A DNA stretch of 19,831 nucleotides. Source: DAOUMF01 sp034411955. GTDB lineage: Bacteria > Chloroflexota > Dehalococcoidia > SM23-28-2 > RBG-16-64-32. Numbering within the stretch: position 1 is the first letter of the stretch; each line of letters opens with the position of its first letter. The stretch covers positions 1-19,831 of the forward strand of contig DAOUMF010000165.1 of assembly GCA_034411955.1 (NCBI GenBank), given 5' to 3'. Under the pieces are notes generated by a model, which was given only the letters and a program-made list of their open reading frames with translations, was not told the DNA's origin and searched no databases. Made by a program: the position numbers and the translations under genes. Below, in pieces: positions 1 through 7,757 of this stretch.

Positions 1-1
1 G

Positions 2-664
2 GCGGAGCGAGACGCCCCCGAGGGCACCGCCGTCCTGGCCGAAAAGCAGACGGGCGGGCGAGGCCGCCTGGGTCGCTCCTGGGTATCGCCGGCGGGAAAG
101 AATCTGTACGTCACCCTGGTCATGCGCCCGCCAGTCAGACACCTGCGGAGCCTGAGCATCGTGGCCCCCCTGGCCATGGCGGAGGCGCTGGAGGAAGCTG
201 CAGGGCTGACCTGTCGCATCAAGTGGCCCAACGACGTGCTCGTGGGAGGCCGCAAGATCGCCGGGGTGCTCATCGAGACCGACCTGGCGGGCGCGGCGGT
301 GAAGTACGCCCTGGTAGGCATGGGCGTGAACGTCAACCTTGACGCTGCGGCCGTGTTCGAGATCGCCGACACCGCCACCAGCGTGCGGCGGGAGCTGGGC
401 TGCGACGTCTCGCGCGAGGAGGTACTGGCAGCCCTCCTCAACGCCTTCGAAGCGCGCTACACGGATGCGCAGGAGGGCGACGCAGCCTTCCGCGCCTGGC
501 GGTCCCGCCTGGAGACCCTGGGACAGCGGGTCCGCGCCACACTGGGCGAACGTGTGGAGGAGGGGACAGCCGAGGACGTTGACGCCCAGGGCAGCCTCCT
601 CATTCGGCGCGACGACGGCTCCCTGGCAACCGTGGAAGCAGGGGATGTCACCCTCAGGGCGTAG
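2..664 (+). CDS. birA: Biotin--[acetyl-CoA-carboxylase] ligase, 5'-truncated
   Basis: The reading frame is open from the first full codon of the window, so the N-terminus lies outside; the first ATG at 122 is internal. The enzyme joins biotin to the biotin carrier of acetyl-CoA carboxylase through biotinyl-AMP. The family's biotin/ATP-binding motif GRGRLGRSW followed by SPAGKNLYVTL lies just inside the left edge, before the ATG at 122. The second signature, KWPNDVLVGGRKIAGVLIE, carries the conserved lysine, and GMGVNVN follows. The last ~50 codons match the small C-terminal SH3-like domain. With 220 codons visible, roughly 40 or more N-terminal residues are missing. Whether it has the DNA-binding helix-turn-helix of the regulatory BirA type cannot be seen. 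It ends 9 bp from the convergent slipin gene, with no terminator hairpin visible between them. Confidence 0.93.
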   Translation, partial: AERDAPEGTAVLAEKQTGGRGRLGRSWVSPAGKNLYVTLVMRPPVRHLRSLSIVAPLAMAEALEEAAGLTCRIKWPNDVLVGGRKIAGVLIETDLAGAAVKYALVGMGVNVNLDAAAVFEIADTATSVRRELGCDVSREEVLAALLNAFEARYTDAQEGDAAFRAWRSRLETLGQRVRATLGERVEEGTAEDVDAQGSLLIRRDDGSLATVEAGDVTLRA

Positions 665-673
665 GCGCGGCCC

Positions 674-1531
674 CTAGCTCTTCTTCTCTTCTCCCTCCAT
701 CGGCACCTGGCGACGGGTTCCGCCCTGGCCACTGTCGCCACCCACGCCCCGCACGAACATGCCGAGAATGTCGATGGGTACTGGGAAGATGACCGTGCTC
801 TGATGCTCCGTTGATATCTCCGTAAGGGTCTGGAGGTAGCGCAACTGGAGGGTGGTGGGGGTGGCCGCCATGATCTTGCCGGCGTCCGCCAGCTTCTGGG
901 CTGCCTGGAACGCGCCCTCGGCGTGGATGATCTTGGCGCGGCGCGCCCGCTCGGCCTCGGCCTGCTTGGCCATGGCGCGGATCATCTCCGGCGGCAGGCC
1001 GACGTCGCGCACTTCGACGATGGTCACCTTGACCCCCCAGGGTTCCGTGGCCTCGTCGATGATCTGCTGGAGCCGCTGGTTGACCTGCTCGCGCTTGCTC
1101 AGGAGTTCGTCTAGGTCAGACTGGCCGAGGACGCTGCGGAGAGTGGTCTGCGCCACGAGAGAGGTAGCGCGGATGTAGTCCATCACCTTCACCACGGCCG
1201 CGTCCGGGTCGGTCACGCGGAAGTAGACCACGGCGTCCACCTTGACTGTGACGTTGTCCTGGGTGATGACGTCCTGGCGGGGGACGTCCATGGTCACGAT
1301 GCGCAGGTCTATCTTCACCATCCGCTCCACAATGGGGATGATGAAGAACAGTCCCGGCCCACGGGCGCCGACCAGGCGTCCCAGGCGAAAGATGACCCCG
1401 CGCTCGTACTCCTGGACGATCTTGATCGCCATGGGGAACAGGGGGACCGCCAAGAAGTACCCGAAGACTGTTAGCAGTCGGGCCAGCCAATTGGGGCCCG
1501 GGGGCCCCGTAGGCGACGATTCGCTAGACAT
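674..1531 (-). CDS. Slipin (stomatin-like SPFH/band 7 membrane protein)
   Basis: A 285-residue protein with an N-terminal hydrophobic segment at about residues 16-38, followed by the slipin hallmark EYERGVIFRLGRL and then the SPFH domain (VDAVVYFRVTDPDAAV region). A charged helical, probably coiled-coil, stretch rich in Ala, Glu and Arg lies at about 150-215. Slipins oligomerise on the inner face of the membrane and are typical partners of NfeD proteases. The gene lies 14 bp downstream of nfeD on the same strand. A strong Shine-Dalgarno, GGAAGGAGG (complement of 1538-1546), sits 6 nt from the ATG and fixes the start. In archaeal pairs the NfeD protease cleaves the stomatin C-terminal tail; whether that holds here is inference. 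The tail is charged (GEEKKS). The specific membrane process served is unknown. Confidence 0.92.
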   Translation of the reverse strand: MSSESSPTGPPGPNWLARLLTVFGYFLAVPLFPMAIKIVQEYERGVIFRLGRLVGARGPGLFFIIPIVERMVKIDLRIVTMDVPRQDVITQDNVTVKVDAVVYFRVTDPDAAVVKVMDYIRATSLVAQTTLRSVLGQSDLDELLSKREQVNQRLQQIIDEATEPWGVKVTIVEVRDVGLPPEMIRAMAKQAEAERARRAKIIHAEGAFQAAQKLADAGKIMAATPTTLQLRYLQTLTEISTEHQSTVIFPVPIDILGMFVRGVGGDSGQGGTRRQVPMEGEEKKS

Positions 1532-1545
1532 AGCTAGCCTCCTTC

Positions 1546-2883
1546 CTATAGCTCCCTTTTGACCTTGAGCTTAAGCCCGTGGACTTCCGTGATGACCACC
1601 CGTTCACCCTCCCCAATCATGCCCTCTTCCGACTCGGCGGACCAGCGCTCGCCGTCGAAGAAAACGAATCCCTCCGGGTTGAGAACCGAGCGGGTGACGG
1701 CCTTGCGCCCGACGATGCTCTCCATCCCCATCTGGGCGGGCATCATACGGATGCGCATGATATTGACCAGCACGAAAAGGACCATCGCGCCCATGCCCGC
1801 GGCCAGCCCGAAGAGCAGCCAGCGGGACACCTGGAACTCCGGCGGGTTGCCGCTGGTGAGGAGGAGACCGCCCAGGACGAGGGCGACGGCCCCTCCCACA
1901 CCCAATATCCCGCCGCTGGGCACGAAGATCTCCAGCCCGAACAGGATGAAGGCGAAGAGGATCAGGGCCACACCGGCCCAGTTGAAGGGCAGGACGCTGA
2001 GCGCGAAGAACCCCACGATCAGGGCAATGACCCCGAACACACCCGGGAAGATCACGCCGGGATGCACTATCTCGATGAAAATCGCTAAAGTGCCTAAAGA
2101 CAGCAACAAGAGAGCGATGTTGGGGTCGGCTATGAGATCCAAGAACCGCTCGATGAGGTTCATGTCGTTGAACACCACCTCAGCGTCGGCCGTATGGAGG
2201 GTCACCTGACGGCCGGTGTCCAGAGTGACGTGACGGCCGTCCACGGAGCGCAGTAGCTCTCCCAGGTCGTTGGCGACGAGGTCGACGACGTCCTGCTTCA
2301 GCGCCTCGCTGGCGTTGGCTGCAATGCTGTCCCGGACGGCTTTCTCGGCCCAGTCCTGGTTGCGCCCTCGCTGCTCGGCCAGACCTCTGATCTGGGCGAC
2401 GGCATCGTTGGTCACCTTTTCATTGAGGGGGCCCTGTATCTCTTCGCCCCCAGAAGCGACGGGATGGGCGGCGCCAATGCGGGTCGCGGGCGCCATGGCC
2501 GCCACATGCGCCGCCATGGTGATGAAGGTGCCAGCCGATGCGGCCTGACCACCCTGAGGGCTAACATAAACGACAATAGGCACCTCCGACGACAGGATGC
2601 GCTTCACGATGTCGTTCATGGAGGTGATGAGGCCGCCCGGTGTGTCCAGACGGATCACCACCGCCTGCGCATCCTCATCTTCGGCGGCATCTATACCGCG
2701 GTCCAGGTAGCGCTCCATCACCGGCCCCACGACGCCATCGGCCGTGAGGACGTGGACGGCGTCCGGCGGTGCTCCTGGCCCGCCGCCGCAGGCGAAGCTC
2801 AGCACGCCGAGGACGAGGAGCGCGGCGATGGCCAGTCGCACGGGTCGGATGCGCAGAAACGTTGCGGTGCGGAGAACGGTCAT
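1546..2883 (-). CDS. NfeD family membrane-bound ClpP-class serine protease (long form)
   Basis: A 445-residue protein with three parts. First is an N-terminal signal or anchor segment (residues ~16-31) ending in a possible lipobox, LSFAC, with Cys32. Second is an extracytoplasmic ClpP-like protease domain (~42-225). Third is a set of membrane helices (~247-385) followed by a C-terminal OB-fold NfeD domain (~395-445). The domain order matches the long NfeD proteins. The nucleophile is Ser116 in QAASAGTF and the probable general base is Lys156 in NEKVTND; this spacing is close to the Ser/Lys dyad of the characterised archaeal homologue. The DTPGG motif at 80-84 is also typical. The start ATG is preceded by GAGG 8 nt upstream and by a perfect -10 box. 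The gene forms an operon with the downstream slipin. Membrane quality control is the usual proposed role of the pair. Confidence 0.93.
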   Translation of the reverse strand: MTVLRTATFLRIRPVRLAIAALLVLGVLSFACGGGPGAPPDAVHVLTADGVVGPVMERYLDRGIDAAEDEDAQAVVIRLDTPGGLITSMNDIVKRILSSEVPIVVYVSPQGGQAASAGTFITMAAHVAAMAPATRIGAAHPVASGGEEIQGPLNEKVTNDAVAQIRGLAEQRGRNQDWAEKAVRDSIAANASEALKQDVVDLVANDLGELLRSVDGRHVTLDTGRQVTLHTADAEVVFNDMNLIERFLDLIADPNIALLLLSLGTLAIFIEIVHPGVIFPGVFGVIALIVGFFALSVLPFNWAGVALILFAFILFGLEIFVPSGGILGVGGAVALVLGGLLLTSGNPPEFQVSRWLLFGLAAGMGAMVLFVLVNIMRIRMMPAQMGMESIVGRKAVTRSVLNPEGFVFFDGERWSAESEEGMIGEGERVVITEVHGLKLKVKREL

Positions 2884-2906
2884 GAGCGGCCTCGTGGTGC
2901 AGGGCC

Positions 2907-2912
2907 ATTATA
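2907..2912 (-). promoter_or_regulatory. -10 box of the nfeD-slipin promoter
   Basis: The minus strand reads TATAAT here, a perfect sigma70 -10 hexamer, 24 nt before the nfeD ATG. Predicted transcription would start near 2900 and give a leader of under 20 nt. No good -35 is seen at 17 nt; a CCGACA match lies 20 nt upstream, which is too far. It is back to back with the hisZ promoter. Confidence 0.55.
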
Positions 2913-2942
2913 CCGTGAGCCAGGGGGGATATTGTCGGCTCG

Positions 2943-2971
2943 TTGAATCGGGGACAGGGCTGCGCTAGAAT
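2943..2971 (+). promoter_or_regulatory. Sigma70-type promoter of the his operon
   Basis: TTGAAT (2943-2948), a 17-nt spacer, then TAGAAT (2966-2971) form a near-consensus -35/-10 pair. Transcription would start near 2978. This argues against the in-frame TTG at 2943 and ATG at 2970 as hisZ starts, since both lie inside the promoter. The leader of about 20 nt is too short for a his attenuator or T-box, and none is seen. Confidence 0.6.
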
Positions 2972-2999
2972 GAGGCACACTCTGCACGAGATGCAAGCT

Positions 3000-4223
3000 A
3001 TGGACCGTCCTTTGCGCTGTCGCGGCATGCGGGACAGGCTGCCGGAGGAGATGCGGCGTTTTCGCCGGGTGGAGGAGGCGTTCCGCGCCGCCTGCCAGGG
3101 CTGGGGTTACGAGGAGATCCGCACCCCGATCCTGGAGCACCTGCACCTGTTCACCACCGCCGGGACGCTCTCGTCCCAGATGCTGGGGCGCGTCTACTCC
3201 TTCCTGGACTGGGACGGCTGGAGCGGCGAGCGTGTGGTGCTTCGGCCCGACTCGACGATTCCGGCGGCACGGCTGTACACGGAGTCCCTGGAGGGCGGCG
3301 GTGCGGTCAAGCTGTTCTACGTGCAGAACGTTTTCCGCTTTGCCGAGGGCGATGAGTCGCGCGAGGACTGGCAGTGCGGGGTGGAGTTCATCGGGGACAG
3401 CCAGCCCCAGGGCGATGTGGAACTGATCCTGCTGGGTCGTGAGGTGCTGGCCCGCCTCGCCCTGCAGGCCAACGTCAGGCTGTCCCACCCGGGGCTGGTT
3501 CGGGCGGTGCTGGCGCAGGCCGGGCTGGACGCCTCCGAACAGCTGGCCCTGTACGACCGCATCCTTGACGACGATGAGTCGGCGCTGGCAGAGCTCCAGA
3601 CACGGTTGCCTGACCTGGGGACCTCTCTGGAGATGCTGCTGGCGATGGAAGGGGAGGGTGGGGCTTACCTGAGCAACCTGCGCAGCGCCTTCACCAAGGG
3701 CGTCCCGCAGATGGAAGCGCCGCTGAACGAGCTTGCCATCGTCGTGGAGGCGCTGGAACGGCTGGGCTGCCCCTGTCTGATATCGGCGGCGATGGTGCGC
3801 GACTTCGAGTACTACACCGGGCCCGCCTTCCGGTTCGAGGTGGCGGGTCGCAGGGTGGGCGGCGGCGGGCGCTACGACGCCCTCATATCGCTCATCGGTG
3901 GTGGGCATGTACCGGCGTCCGGCTTCGCTCTCGAGGCCGAGGCCCTGGCGGGTCTGCTGGCGCCCGAGGCGTCGGAGCGGCGGATCGCTACGGTGGCCCT
4001 GGAGACCCCCGACGGTGCATCGCTGGCATCAGCGTTTCGCCTGGCCTCAGCCCTGCGGGCACAGGGGCTCGCCGTGCAGGTGGCCGGGGAGCCGTTGCAG
4101 GGTAGCCCGGTGGTGAAGGTCGCTGCCGAAGGGTACCTGCTCGCTGGACCGGAAGGAGGGCAACGCCGTCTCGCCAGCGTGGAGGCGGTGGCCGAGGCGC
4201 TGCGCGAGTTCGGTCGTGATTAG
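3000..4223 (+). CDS. hisZ: ATP phosphoribosyltransferase regulatory subunit HisZ
   Basis: HisZ is a histidyl-tRNA synthetase-like protein that binds and activates short-form HisG in the first step of histidine synthesis. The class II synthetase fold is clear. CRGMRDRLPEEMRR at the N-terminus is followed by the motif 2 region (FYVQNVFRFAEGDESREDWQ, then GVEFIGD). Next come the HisA-type motifs VRDFEYYTGPAF and GGGGRYDALI, and then VPASGFALEAEAL. The motif 3 arginine of true synthetases (GFAxGxER) is replaced, which favours HisZ over HisS, as does the adjacent hisG. The ATG at 3000 is preferred because the in-frame starts at 2943 and 2970 fall in the promoter; the ATG at 2991 is the alternative. 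No strong ribosome site is visible. From 3000 the protein is 407 residues, normal for the family. Its stop overlaps the hisG GTG by 8 nt, implying translational coupling. Confidence 0.9.
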   Translation: MDRPLRCRGMRDRLPEEMRRFRRVEEAFRAACQGWGYEEIRTPILEHLHLFTTAGTLSSQMLGRVYSFLDWDGWSGERVVLRPDSTIPAARLYTESLEGGGAVKLFYVQNVFRFAEGDESREDWQCGVEFIGDSQPQGDVELILLGREVLARLALQANVRLSHPGLVRAVLAQAGLDASEQLALYDRILDDDESALAELQTRLPDLGTSLEMLLAMEGEGGAYLSNLRSAFTKGVPQMEAPLNELAIVVEALERLGCPCLISAAMVRDFEYYTGPAFRFEVAGRRVGGGGRYDALISLIGGGHVPASGFALEAEALAGLLAPEASERRIATVALETPDGASLASAFRLASALRAQGLAVQVAGEPLQGSPVVKVAAEGYLLAGPEGGQRRLASVEAVAEALREFGRD

Positions 4224-5643
4224 GCTGGCGCTGCCCGCGGGTGACCTGCGGGGCACCATAGCTCGCGCCCTCCATTCGGCCGGCCTGAAGGTCGAAGGCT
4301 ACGCCGAAGGCTCCCGCTCGTACGTCCTCAGCGTCGCCGGAAGGGCAAGCGTGGTGGCGCGGGTCTTCCGCGAGAAGGATATCCCGATACAGATAGCCCT
4401 GGGGAACTACGACCTCGGCGTGTGCGGGCTGGCCTGGGTGGAGGAGCTGCGGGCGCGCTTCCTCCAGCATCCGGTTGTGCTGCTGGCGGATCTGGGCGTC
4501 GGGCGCTCGGGATTGTGCGTGGCAGCGGCGGATGGGGCGCCGGGACTGGGCTCGCTGGGCGGCCGCCGGGGCCTCCGCATCGCCAGCGAGTACCCGAACA
4601 TAGCGGAGGCGTTCGCCCTGGCGGCGAGGTTGCCCGCCTACCGGGTGCAGGCCGTGTGGGGGGCCGCCGAGGCGTACCCCCCGGAGGACGCCGACCTGGC
4701 AGTCATAGCGACGGCCGACGAGGCGGCGGTGTCAGCGCATGGCCTGTCGCCTCTGTTCCCTTTGCTGGAAGGCTCCGCCTGGCTCATCGCCAACGCGGAG
4801 GGTCTGACCAAGAAGGACCTTAGCCCACTGCTGGGCCCGCTCACGAGAGGCGCGGGCAGGGTCGAGGCCCCGCGGCTGCGCCTGCCGCCGCCGCTGCCGC
4901 CGACGGCGGATGGAGCAAGCGTGTCGCACCCACAGCGGCGCGGCGACATCGTGCGGATGGCGCTGCCGGACGGCCACCAGCAGCGCCACGCCGTGGCCGC
5001 CCTGAGGGACACCGGCCTTCTGCCTCAGAAGGGCTACGGGGAACTCGAGTCCGTGCGGCGCCCCCGGAGCCCAGTGCCTGGGCTGGAGATGAAGGTAATC
5101 CGACCACAGGACATGCCCCAGCTCGTCGCAACGGGGGAGATCGACCTGGCGGTAGCCGGTCGCGACTGTCTCACGGAGCACCTGAGCCGGTTCCCACCCA
5201 GCCCAGTACGGGAACTGGTTGACCTGGGGCGGGGGCAGTTCAACCTGGCGGCTGCTGTGAGCGAGGATGTGCCAGCATCGGACCTGATGGGCGCGTTGGA
5301 GCACTGGCGGGGGCAGGGGCGGCAGGTGATTCGTGTCGCCTCGGAGTTCCCGGGCATCGCTGATGCCTACGCACGTGGCCGGCACCTGGGGCGCTATCGT
5401 GTCATCCCCATCGCCGGGGCCTCCGAGGGGTTCGTGCCCGAGGACGCCGATCTCCTCATCGAAGGCACCGAGACGGGCAAGACCCTGGCCGAGAACAGGC
5501 TGAAGCCGATAGATTCGCTGTTTCGCTCGACGACTTGCCTCATCGGCAACCCGGGGCGGGAGCTGTCGGGCCGTCAGCGGCGCGTGTTCGATCAGGTGGT
5601 GGCTGCCCTGCGATCCGCCGCGGAGGCGGCGGGGGCGGTCTGA
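4216..5643 (+). CDS. hisG: Tandem HisG-HisG fusion, ATP phosphoribosyltransferase catalytic subunit
   Basis: HisG condenses ATP with PRPP to start histidine synthesis. Short-form HisG is about 210 residues; this protein has 475 and contains two homologous HisG modules. Module 1 spans about 1-205, a Pro-rich linker about 206-243, and module 2 about 244-475. Both carry the opening strand (RLALPAGD and RMALPDGH), the DLGVCG / DLAVAG strand, and RIASEYPNIA / RVASEFPGIA. Module 2 keeps GRD at 315-317 and the PRPP loop TGKTL at 420-424. Module 1 has GLA and DEAAV at the equivalent ungapped positions (71-73, 168-172), so it is probably catalytically dead. Module 2 should be the active half. The GTG start at 4216 overlaps the hisZ stop by 8 nt, consistent with a HisZ-dependent complex. 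The role of the degenerate half is inferred to be structural or regulatory. Confidence 0.9.
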   Translation: MIRLALPAGDLRGTIARALHSAGLKVEGYAEGSRSYVLSVAGRASVVARVFREKDIPIQIALGNYDLGVCGLAWVEELRARFLQHPVVLLADLGVGRSGLCVAAADGAPGLGSLGGRRGLRIASEYPNIAEAFALAARLPAYRVQAVWGAAEAYPPEDADLAVIATADEAAVSAHGLSPLFPLLEGSAWLIANAEGLTKKDLSPLLGPLTRGAGRVEAPRLRLPPPLPPTADGASVSHPQRRGDIVRMALPDGHQQRHAVAALRDTGLLPQKGYGELESVRRPRSPVPGLEMKVIRPQDMPQLVATGEIDLAVAGRDCLTEHLSRFPPSPVRELVDLGRGQFNLAAAVSEDVPASDLMGALEHWRGQGRQVIRVASEFPGIADAYARGRHLGRYRVIPIAGASEGFVPEDADLLIEGTETGKTLAENRLKPIDSLFRSTTCLIGNPGRELSGRQRRVFDQVVAALRSAAEAAGAV

Positions 5644-5670
5644 TACAATTGCGGCGAGGCTGAAACTGAG

Positions 5671-6429
5671 ATGCCGCCGCTGGGTCTGCACACGGTCATC
5701 GCCAAGGAGGTAGCGGAGCGGCTCCGTCACCGCGTCTTGGAGGAGGAGAGGGGCAACCTCTATCTGGGCTCCACCGCTCCCGACATTCGGGTGATCACCC
5801 GCTGGGAGCGCGGACGCACCCACTTCTTCGACCTGTCCAACTTCGACGAGCAGAGCGGCGTGGCCGGCCTGTTCGAGGCCTACCCGCGGCTGCGCGAGCC
5901 CGGCGACCTGAGCGTGGCGACCAGTGCCTTCGTGGCCGGTTACCTCACGCACCTGGTGATGGATGAACTGTGGATCAACACCATCTACCGCCCCTTCTTT
6001 GGGGAGCGCTCTCCCTTGAGTGGGGGCGTGCGGGCCAACATCATGGACCGTGCCCTTCAGTTCTCCCTGGACCGCCAGAAGCGCATCGACCGTGACCTGA
6101 TGGCGCACGTCCTGAATGAGATCGCCCGATCGGACCTCGCACTGGACATCGAACTCATCGATGGCGAGACGCTGGGCCGCTGGAAGGACATCATCCTGGA
6201 CGTGGTGAACCACCCTCCGGACTGGGAGCGGTTCCGGTACATCGCCAGTCGACACCTGCGAGCGGCTGGCATCGAATCGCCGGAGCAGTTCCAGGAGTTC
6301 CTGCAGTCATTGCCGGACCTAGTGGACGAGACGCTCCGCTATCTGGGCGAAAAGCGGTTGCGGCAGTTCATGAAGCGCTCCCAAGAGGAGAGCGTGAGAA
6401 CGGTGAAGGAGTACCTAGAGTGCGCCTAG
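5671..6429 (+). CDS. Zinc-dependent phospholipase C-like domain protein
   Basis: The 252-residue protein resembles the zinc-dependent phospholipase C/S1-P1 nuclease-like family (Pfam Zn_dep_PLPC). Likely metal ligands are visible in family order: His7 in GLHTVIAKEV, Asp38 in GSTAPDI, His51 in RTHFFD, and His94 and Asp98 in GYLTHLVMDELW. There is no signal peptide, so a cytoplasmic location is likely and true lipase activity is uncertain; such bacterial proteins are mostly uncharacterised. The C-terminal ~100 residues are charged and helical. The gene starts 27 bp after hisG with GAGG 11 nt before its ATG, and its stop overlaps the hisD GTG by 10 nt. It is therefore fully inside the his operon, although no histidine-pathway step requires such an enzyme. 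A hydrolase acting on a phosphorylated metabolite is possible but unsupported. Confidence 0.75.
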   Translation: MPPLGLHTVIAKEVAERLRHRVLEEERGNLYLGSTAPDIRVITRWERGRTHFFDLSNFDEQSGVAGLFEAYPRLREPGDLSVATSAFVAGYLTHLVMDELWINTIYRPFFGERSPLSGGVRANIMDRALQFSLDRQKRIDRDLMAHVLNEIARSDLALDIELIDGETLGRWKDIILDVVNHPPDWERFRYIASRHLRAAGIESPEQFQEFLQSLPDLVDETLRYLGEKRLRQFMKRSQEESVRTVKEYLECA

Positions 6430-7757
6430 CTCACGGGGTGGAGGAAGCCAGAAGCAGCGTGCTCCGCCGGGCACCGCTGGAGGCGGCTGAGCTGCCGCCG
6501 GCCGTGCGCGAGGCGATACGCCGCACGTTCCGGGCGGAGCTGGGGGTGGGAGAGGTTGTCGACCGTATCCTGCGCGACGTGCAGGAGAGGGGCGATGCGG
6601 CGGTGGCGCAGTACAACCAGGAGATCGACGGCGTGCGCGGCGAGGGGGCACGCTCTCTGGAGGTGTCCGCCAAGGAGATAGAGGCCGCCTACGACAGCCT
6701 GGACAGTGGGCTGGTGCGGGCCCTGCGTGAGGCGGCCGACCAGGTGCGCCGCTTTCACCAGAGGCAGATGGAGCATGCCGCACACACCTTCGAGAAAGAG
6801 GGCGTGGGTCAGCAGGTTCGCCCCATGGCCAGGGTCGGGATGTACGTGCCCGGTACGCGGACAGTCTATCCATCCACGGTGCTGATGATCGCTGTGCCGG
6901 CCAGGGTGGCCGGGGTGCGGAAGCTGGTGATGGCCACGCCGGCCCTGGCGGACGCCAGCGTATCACCGCTGAAGCTGGTCGCGGCGCACATCGCGGGGGT
7001 GGACGGGGGGTTCCGAGCGGGGGGCGTCCAGGGCATTGCCGCCCTGGCCTACGGGACCGAGTCCGTGCCTCGGGTGGACAAGATCTGCGGCCCTGGCAAC
7101 GTCTTTGTGACGGAGGCCAAGAAGAGGGTCTACGGTATGGTGGGGCTGGACGGGGTGTTCGGGCCGTCGGAGACCGTGGTCATCGCCGATGACGGGGCCG
7201 ATCCGGAGCTGGTGGCGGCCGACCTGCTTGCCGGAGCGGAGCACGACGAGCTGGCGACAGCGATTCTCATCTCCACCTCCGAGCGGCTGGCCAGCAAGGC
7301 GCTGGGGGAACTTCAGTCGCAGATGGAGGGGCTCGGGCGCAAGGACGTCGCCCGCGCGTCCCTGGAGGCGCGGGGCGGCATCGCCGTAGTGGAGGACGTG
7401 GATGAGGCGCTGGAGCTGGCCAACGAGTTCGCGCCGGAGCACCTGTGCCTGCATGTGGAGCGGCCGGGGCGATTGCTGGAGGGAGTGCGCAACGCGGGGG
7501 CGGTATTCGTTGGCGCTACGTCCGTGGAGTCCGTCGGCGACTTCACGGCGGGCCCGAGCCATGTCATGCCCACTGGAGGCAGTGCTCGCTTCGCCTCCCC
7601 GCTAGGCGTGCAGGACTTTCTCAAGGCCACCAGCGTTATCACCCTGAACCGCAAGGCCTTGGAGAGGCTGGGCCCGGCGGCGGCCGCCATCGCGCGGGCC
7701 GAAGGCTTCGGCGGTCACGCGCGGGCGGTGGAGCGGCGGCTGGAGAAGGACCGCTAG
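6420..7757 (+). CDS. hisD: Histidinol dehydrogenase (HisD), variant metal site
   Basis: HisD oxidises L-histidinol to histidine in two NAD-dependent steps. The 445 residues match the usual length. Family landmarks are YVPGTRTVYPSTVLM (142-156), KICGPGNVFVTEAKK (221-235), FGPSETVVIAD (247-257), FAPEHLCLHVE (337-347, with catalytic-type Glu340-His341), GDFTAGPSHVMPTGG (373-387) and GGHARAVE near the end. By alignment to E. coli, zinc ligands His262, Asp360 and His419 correspond to His275, Asp374 and His433. The fourth ligand, Gln259, is Gly272 here (LLAGAEHD instead of LLxQAEH). The AGPSE motif also reads FGPSE, so this is a divergent clade; a dehydrogenase with another substrate cannot be excluded, although the operon strongly favours histidine synthesis. 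The GTG start overlaps the upstream gene by 10 nt, and the stop abuts hisC. Confidence 0.9.
   Translation: MRLAHGVEEARSSVLRRAPLEAAELPPAVREAIRRTFRAELGVGEVVDRILRDVQERGDAAVAQYNQEIDGVRGEGARSLEVSAKEIEAAYDSLDSGLVRALREAADQVRRFHQRQMEHAAHTFEKEGVGQQVRPMARVGMYVPGTRTVYPSTVLMIAVPARVAGVRKLVMATPALADASVSPLKLVAAHIAGVDGGFRAGGVQGIAALAYGTESVPRVDKICGPGNVFVTEAKKRVYGMVGLDGVFGPSETVVIADDGADPELVAADLLAGAEHDELATAILISTSERLASKALGELQSQMEGLGRKDVARASLEARGGIAVVEDVDEALELANEFAPEHLCLHVERPGRLLEGVRNAGAVFVGATSVESVGDFTAGPSHVMPTGGSARFASPLGVQDFLKATSVITLNRKALERLGPAAAAIARAEGFGGHARAVERRLEKDR

Noticed and set aside
2880..3908. Minus-strand open frame, 342 codons, opposite hisZ
   Set aside because: Antisense to hisZ and covering the divergent promoter region; composition is rich in Gln, His and Arg with no domain.
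5644..5649. TACAAT as an internal promoter between hisG and the phospholipase-like gene
   Set aside because: No -35 at a suitable distance, and the gene is packed inside an operon.
4732..6255. Long open frame on the minus strand, 507 codons, opposite hisG and the phospholipase-like gene
   Set aside because: It is antisense to well-supported genes, its translation has no recognisable domain, and GC-rich codons suppress stops on the opposite strand.
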